64,000 nucleotides of DNA, from NCBI RefSeq assembly GCF_963259705.1, contig NC_081848.1, positions 50,801,408 to 50,865,407 on the forward strand, written 5' to 3'. The stretch is from Myotis daubentonii (Eukaryota > Chordata > Mammalia > Chiroptera > Vespertilionidae). Positions 58,201 to 64,000 of this stretch are shown here, piece by piece. The notes under the pieces are model-generated. The model was not told where the DNA came from and did not search any database. It saw only the letters and a program-made list of their open reading frames with translations. Every line of letters starts with the position of its first letter. Position 1 is the first letter of the stretch. A program made the translations under genes and the position numbers.

Positions 58201-59135
58201 GAGACGCATAATGAGAGAGTTGTGTTCCCCCGGGAGCAAACATTTTAGAAAGATGCCCTGACTTTAACTGGCTAAGAAATAGGTCTTTGGTCCTTACTGC
58301 CTTTTCCTCCCTCCCTCTTTCTCTTCTTCCCCAACCTCCCTACCTCCCCACCTCTCCCCCAGCATGCATTTCTCTGCTCTGGATCATGATTGTGGTTAAC
58401 CCTCCACAAGCTGATTGCTTCCCCCACTGTTGGGCCATAACAGCATCTGTGAATGGGACTGACCAGCACATCCCATCTCAGGTAACGCTGCAGTGCCCAT
58501 CGATTCATGGACAGCCAGGAATCAAGACTTCCTGGCCGGGCCTTGGGGTCTGTCCGCCCTGGGCGCTGGTCCAGACTGGATGTTTAGGTTAAAAGTGAGC
58601 ATGCTGTATTTAGACCTCACAGGAGATAGCGCAGCCAGAGCTCTTGGAATTCCAGTCGGTGCCAATCTCAGACAAGAGGATTGAACTCTCCATGGCGATC
58701 GGGACTGTTGTGTGTTTGTTTTGGTGATGAGGAGCCTTTGAGTCCACCGTGGGATACGGCGGCTTTCCCTTGCCCCTGGGGAGACAGCTGCCAAGCTCCT
58801 CTGAGGCTGGGACGCGCAGCTGTATGGGGCATGGGAAGAGCATTGCATCAGACCAAGCGCTTCAGCCCAGAGCACCCTAGCCACCCTGCCCATAACCTGC
58901 CAAGCTTCAGCCGTATACCGAGGAGATGGAAGTGTTAAAGAAAGGGAGGGGGGAGAAAGGAGTGGGGCCTGTATCCTTGGTGCCAGCCCCGCCCAGCACC
59001 TCCCTTCCTAGTTGTTGTAACTTCGTGGTTCATAGTTCACTGGACAAGTTCCTCAGACATAGAGGCAGGGGAAGCTTTTAGCTTCAAAAGCATTACCGTT
59101 CTCAGTACTTGCACATGGTGGCTTTCTGTTAAACA

Positions 59136-59335
59136 GGTGGCTCGATTGGTTGGAGCATCGTCCCATACACCAAAGGTTGTGGGTTCGATTCCTGGTCAGG
59201 GCACGTATCTAGGTTACATGTTTGATCCTCGGTCAGGGAGCATACGGGAGGCAACCGATTGATGTTACTTCTCGCTTTCTCTCTCTTCCTCTCTCTAAAT
59301 TATAAATAAAAATCATCCTCAGATGAGGAAAAAAA
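59136..59335 (+). mobile_element. tRNA-derived bat SINE in forward orientation
   Basis: The only clear copy with the tRNA-like head on the left. The A-box region is TGGCTCGATTGGTTGGAGC and the B-box GGTTCGATTCC. The body is CTTTCTCTCTCTTCC, and the tail reads AAATTATAAATAAAAATC followed by an A-rich end. Confidence 0.85.
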
Positions 59336-60059
59336 GAAAGGTGCCATAGAAGTCAGGTGGTTGGATTGCAATGTTCTCTGGGAACATTTTCAGAGACCTT
59401 ATTTTATCAGGAAATGCCTTGCCCCTTCTAGCTCTGGGGGGAACTCTGTTGGAGATCTGAAGACAGACCTTCAGAGGGCGTCAGCCGGCAGAGGGATGGA
59501 ATGGAGGGCTGACCACCATGTAAATGTCCCTCTTTTAAAAAGGACTAGCTGGTTGCCTCGCCTGTCTGGCCAGCCCCTCTTTTACAAGCTTTGGTGGCTT
59601 GAAACAGAAGAGTCCTCACATCCAGTGGTTGGCAGGCCACCATTGGTGCCTGCGATACAAAGAGGAAGAACTAACATCTTCAGCGAGTGAGGCTGAGTAC
59701 GAGTGATTCTGGCCCAGGAATTTTTACACCTTTCTTAGGAGGAGGAACAAAGACATTACAAATGTGGGATAGCCCACCTCATAAAAACTACCTGAAGAGT
59801 AGAAAATACATTTGAAAATGAATTCTAAGTACAGTGTGACTGTGTGAGTCCACTTTAGCTGCACATTTCAGAAACCCACCTCAAACTACCCTAAAGAACA
59901 CAGGGAAAGCCGTAATTCGTATAAACAGGAAGGTCCAGACACTCCAAGTCTATCCCACCCCCTCTCCTTCCATCTATCTTTGGATGTTTTGTTTTGCTTT
60001 GGCTCCATTCCTCCATCCTGCAAACAAACAGATTTTTCCCATATTGGTAGCCTCTAGTT

Positions 60060-60271
60060 CAGTGGTTCTCAACCTTCTGGCCCTTTAGATACAGTTGCTC
60101 ATGTTGTGGCCCAACCATAAAATTATTTTCGTTGCTACTTCATAACTGTAACGTTGCTACTGTTAAGAATCGTCATGTAAATATCTGATATGCAGCATGG
60201 TCTTAGGCGACCCCTGTGAAAGGGTCGTTCAACCGCCAAAGGGGTCGCGACCCACAGGTTGAGAACCGCTG
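60060..60271 (-). mobile_element. SPIN-type hAT element, copy 4 (212 bp), inverted
   Basis: Same element in reverse orientation: the left end here reads CAGTGGTTCTCAACCTTCTG and the right end GGTTGAGAACCGCTG. Perfect 8-bp duplication CTCTAGTT at 60052-60059 and 60272-60279. It lies in the intron after the MICAL2 coding exon. Confidence 0.92.
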
Positions 60272-61451
60272 CTCTAGTTCATATCTTTATAGCACTGTGA
60301 CACAAAAGGCTAGAATCTTTCTCTTCCTGCTCAATATTGAAAAAAGTCCCAGGGAAGGATCCCTGTAGGCTCACCTCTGAGCCAGTTACTGTGGCCAAAG
60401 CCAGGGGACCTGACTGCTGTCTTTGGCAGCCCTTTCAAGCATCACTTGATTGACAGGTGGGAGGAGCAGGTCCTCAAGGACATGAGGGGAGAGACAGATA
60501 AACAACAGGTGTCCTTTGCAGTGCCTGTTTACTTGCAATCCGGTTGCCGTAGGGGCCCTTTCCATCATGGATTCACATGGATGGTGTGCTCAGCTCTAAG
60601 AGCCTGGCACTTATACTCTGCGCTCTGAGTCAAGCAAAACACAGAACACGGTCCTCCTGCTCTTCAATGAGAACACCGTCTTGCTCACACGCCTCCTTCA
60701 GGGACCCTTTGGCTGAGCGTTAATTAGCCAAACAAGAAATGCTTGGCATTAGCATGCATGTGGCTCGTCATGGGACACAGGTGTGTCAGGTCCCAGGCAA
60801 ACAGCCAAGCTCCTGATTAGCCACAGGTGGAGTAGGAATGAACGAAATTCAGCCAGGACGCTGACCTTGCGCTGAAGTGGACACATTTCAGCCCCATCTG
60901 GAGTGGATCTGGGCTTTAGCATTTCATAAGCATTTATCAGTCCCTACTATGTGCTAAGCACCGTGCTGCTCCTTTCATGCCAGCAGTGTGTGTGAGTGTG
61001 CATGCGTGTGGGCGGGTGTGCTGGTGGTGATTGTGGGGGGAGATCGGTGACCAGGACCTGTTTAGAGAAGAAGGCCTCAGGTGCCAGGGACAGGAAGAAG
61101 GACCTGCAAGGTCACTGAAGTGGCTTAGATGCTGGTTGCATACTCTAACTTGGGATCATTGTTTGTTATTAACTATTATTTACGAGGATTTTGCCAGTCA
61201 CTTAATAATTCTTTCCCTGGGTGTGATCTGTTTGGATATGAACCTTGGAATGAACCAAGGATCAGGCCAAATGTACTCTTTAAGGTCCGCTATTGGCTCT
61301 GTATTAGGGCAGTACCCGGATCAAATGCCACATCCAATTGTGTAATGTTCCCAGGAAAAATGCCCAGAAGAAAATGCGATATGTAATTTAGTATGAGAGT
61401 TACCATAACCACAAAATCATGGAGTCTGGTCATTTATTTTATATGTACCTT

Positions 61452-61669
61452 TTAAAAAAATATGTTTTTTAATTGATTTTAAAGAGAGGAAGGGAGAGGG
61501 AGAGAGAGAAAAATCAATGATGACAGAGAAACATTGATCAGCTGCCTCCTGCACGCCCCCTACTGAAGTTGGAGCCTGAAACTTGGGCATGTGCCCTGAC
61601 CAGGAATCAAACTGTGACCTCCTGGTTCATAGGTTGATGCTCAACCACTGAGCCACACTGGCGGGGCAG
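61452..61669 (-). mobile_element. Ves SINE
   Basis: Reverse copy with TTAATTGATTTTAAAGAG and a head ending CCACTGAGCCACACTGG. Perfect short duplication TGTACCTT at 61444-61451 and 61670-61677. The CTCF-like core carries one change at its last base. Confidence 0.92.
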
Positions 61670-61817
61670 TGTACCTTGAGGGAAGGAACTTGAGAGAATG
61701 CTGTGTACAGTCACTCTATTTGACAAGTGACAAACTGGGCCCAGCAAGCTAAAGCCGTTTGTCTGAAGCTAGTGGGTGGCATTGACAGGACTTGGGCTCC
61801 ATTTATTGGCTGGCTTG

Positions 61818-61866
61818 CTTATTTATTTATTTATTTATTATTTATTTATTTATTACTTATTTATTT
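61818..61866 (+). repeat. (TTTA)n microsatellite
   Basis: TTATTTATTTATTTATTATTT with two phase breaks. Confidence 0.9.
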
Positions 61867-62024
61867 TGCTCATTCATTTGTTATATATTTCCCTTGCCCT
61901 GTACATTAGTAGGTGTTCAACAGGGGAGATGGTGTGAAAGACTAATAAGAAGTTCTTACTTGAACTTTCTATACAGGAGACAGAAATGCCATTATTTTTG
62001 TATTTGTTCACTTAATCATTTATG

Positions 62025-62280
62025 AGGTGAATAATTATTGAGCAGCTACTGTGTGCCAGGCACTTGTCTAGGCACCCATCAGCCACTTAATATCTCTGTG
62101 GCCCTGAGAACTTACTTAAATCTCTGAACCTCAGTAGCATTCTCTGTAGAATGAAGAACTTTCTTCATGAAGTGACTGTGAAAATTAAAGAAGGTTAGTT
62201 TTGTAAAGTGTTTTAGAAGTGCTGCTAGTACATACGTACTAGTAAGTGATCAGTACATGTTTAGCCATTATTATCATTAA
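62025..62280. repeat. MIR-derived segment
   Basis: TTGAGCAGCTACTGTGTGCC and CTCTGAACCTCAGTAGCATT recall MIR sequence, but the order is confused and may be two fragments. Confidence 0.5.
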
Positions 62281-62334
62281 TATCCTAAGTGCTGTTAGAG
62301 AGGTGTGTACACAGTTCTACAGGAATCTGTGTGA

Positions 62335-62530
62335 TTGGGGTAGTCTAGAATGCTTCCCGGCAGAGGTGGTATGATTTGAGGCTTGACAGGTAAATAGGAG
62401 TTTGGCATTGCTGGGGAAGAGCTAGAGGGAGCACAAGGCGAGGTAGAGTGTTGCTCATGAAAAGGGAATGAAGATACCTGTGGGGAGAGGTGAGAGGGGG
62501 GAGCTAGAGAGAGCAGAATGGGTGGGTGGC
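62335..62530 (-). repeat. L2 fragment
   Basis: GATTTGAGGCTTGACAGGTA and GGGGAAGAGCTAGAGGGAGC. Confidence 0.55.
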
Positions 62531-63724
62531 AGGAGGAGACCAGAGAGAAAGGCCTCCTGGGGCCATGTGGTGAAGACAGGGTCCTGCAGTCACACAGAGG
62601 ACCTGGGCGACCATCGGGGATGAGCCCCGAGTCCCAGTCCTGGGTTCTTTCCACAAGTCTCCCTGCGGTGGCTCATTAACTACAGGTAACCGATTCAGGG
62701 GAGAAGCCATTTGTATATCATTGCCATAACAACATGCGTGCAGGAAATGAGTCATGGACTCTTTTGTCACCAGCAGAAATGGGGCCAACCTGTATAATGG
62801 AGACTCTTTCATTCATTCGTAAAAAGGAAATGTCTGCATTTTGTGAGCATCCAGTAGGGTCACCCCACACCTTTTGCTCCTGAACCTGACCCTTGCCCAT
62901 TTTTGCCTCTGCAGTGGCTCCTCAGTGGGGGGTAGTCCAGACTGGGTCATGCATGCAGCCCAACTCATTATGTGGTTCCTGAGCTACAGAGGGAGGTAGG
63001 GAGCTGGGTGGGAGGTTGGGAGGGTGAAGTTGGAGAGGAAGTCTGCTATCTTCTGGCCTAGATAAGCCTATCTGACATTCCAGGCCTCTGAAATCACCCA
63101 CCACAGCCCCCAAAGCTCCATGCACCGGCTGGGCCATATCAAGTACAGCTTTACCTAATATGGACACTTGCGAATAGAGCAGAGGATGGTCTCCAGGGTG
63201 TGAAATTCTGTTCCAGTTGAACAAGAATCTTAGATGAACTCTGCCTTTGTCCACTTACCTGACAATGGACTCCTGGCACTGCTACCTTAGACACGGGCAA
63301 GCCTAGATTACCAGTCAGGCTGTGCTAATGATTACACCAGTCACCACAGCTCCACACGGAGTATGTGGGTGTGCATGAACGTGTGCGTTGGATATTATAT
63401 TTGAACTTGAGTAAATTCAATTCTCAACAATATTAAACTGAATTGAAAAAAAACTTTTTTTTTACTGTCTTCATAGGAAGTGGTTAATCTGGGTTCACTG
63501 TAGTTCTTTTTATTAATACATTTATAAATAAAGACTTCTTTGTCCTTTTAAGAAAAAAAAATTAGTTTCCTATAATTAAAAAAAAGAAATGATGCTAATG
63601 ATAGGAAAATAATTCAAGCAGGACAAGAAAATGTACTGTGGAAAGAAATGTCTTCCCCAGGTCCCCTCCCGGGAGGCAGCCAGGGTCCCATTTCCTGTGC
63701 CTTTCCTGGGAGCCTCTACATGGG

Positions 63725-63726
<2 letters not shown>

Positions 63727-63759
<33 letters not shown>
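63727..63759 (+). repeat. (GT)n microsatellite
   Basis: Pure GT run in the intron downstream of the coding exon. Confidence 0.95.
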
Positions 63760-63879
63760 CTTATTTTTAATGGATATTTCACACATATTTGTTGTGTATC
63801 TTGCTTTTTGTCACTCAAAATTATATGTTAGAGATTGCTTTGTATCAGGTTCATGGGCCACTAATCAATCCTTTTATTA

Positions 63880-64000
63880 TTTTTAAAAAATATATATATT
63901 TTATTGATGTTTTACAGAGAGGGAGGGAGAGGGATAGAAGAGTTAGAAACATCGATGAGAGAGAAACATTGATCAGCTGCCTCCTGCACACCTCCTACTG
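63880..64000 (-). mobile_element. Ves SINE, truncated by the window end
   Basis: TTTTATTGATGTTTTACAG, TAGAAACATCGATGAGAGAG and CAGCTGCCTCCTGCAC are present. The tRNA-like head lies beyond the window. Confidence 0.92.

Larger units (their letters stand above)
57728..64000 (+). other. MICAL2: MICAL2 intron following the first coding exon (partial)
   Basis: The intron begins with GTAAGG and runs off the window, because no continuation of the MICAL2 FAD domain is found downstream. It holds a MIR, a plus-strand tRNA-derived SINE, an inverted SPIN copy, two Ves SINEs, a TTTA-rich stretch and a TG microsatellite. The unique parts (about 58.2-59.1, 59.34-60.05, 60.28-61.44 and 62.54-63.7 kb) show no exon I can support. 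Confidence 0.85.

Noticed and set aside
59136..59230. Possible tRNA gene with A and B boxes
   Set aside because: The head is followed by a SINE body and A-rich tail, and the stems do not pair as in a functional tRNA; it is a tRNA-derived SINE.

Overview
This is vertebrate, almost entirely non-coding DNA from a vespertilionid (Myotis/Eptesicus/Pipistrellus-type) bat. The lineage call rests on dispersed repeats. There are about a dozen tRNA-derived bat SINEs with Ves-type sequence: a left-hand T-rich stretch, GAGAGA-rich body, ATCGATCAGCTGCCTCCTGCAC core, and a right-hand tRNA-like head ending in ...CCACTGAGCCAAACCGG. There are four copies of a 212-bp non-autonomous SPIN-type hAT element, and several other short non-autonomous hAT families with 8-bp target-site duplications (TSDs). 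Ancient mammalian MIR, L2 and L1M fragments fill much of the rest.

One protein-coding exon is certain: 57387-57727 on the + strand. It carries a start codon at 57464 and 88 codons that match the N-terminus of MICAL2, the flavoprotein monooxygenase that oxidises actin methionines. It is bounded by a polypyrimidine-AG acceptor and an AAG|GTAAGG donor. The Rossmann-type FAD-binding glycine motif should begin in the next exon, outside the window. A TATA-less CpG island at about 6.1-7.35 kb, with an inverted CCAAT box, a GC box, an E-box and consensus splice donors at 6501/6502 and 6548/6549, is the best candidate for the upstream MICAL2 promoter and non-coding exon 1. A 71-bp segment at 35180-35250 flanked by strong splice signals is a candidate second 5'-UTR exon.

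Layout: 1-6.1 kb is the 5' flank with repeats. 6.1-7.35 kb is the promoter island. 7.35-57.39 kb is the inferred first intron or introns, with MIR/L2/SINE/hAT insertions, several CA and GA microsatellites, and a 33-bp-unit minisatellite at 14.82-15.56 kb. 57.39-57.73 kb is the coding exon. 57.73-64.0 kb is the start of the next intron. No other gene, processed pseudogene, tRNA, rRNA or CRISPR array is supported. The long open frames elsewhere are chance frames in GC-rich or tandemly repeated DNA.

The best observations are: nested and serial transposon insertions that can be ordered in time; a 101-bp, 97% identical inverted duplication at 29.4/31.4 kb with no recognised family; a CTCF-core-like motif in the Ves SINE body; the candidate UTR exon with two small upstream reading frames; and a higher-order-structured minisatellite.
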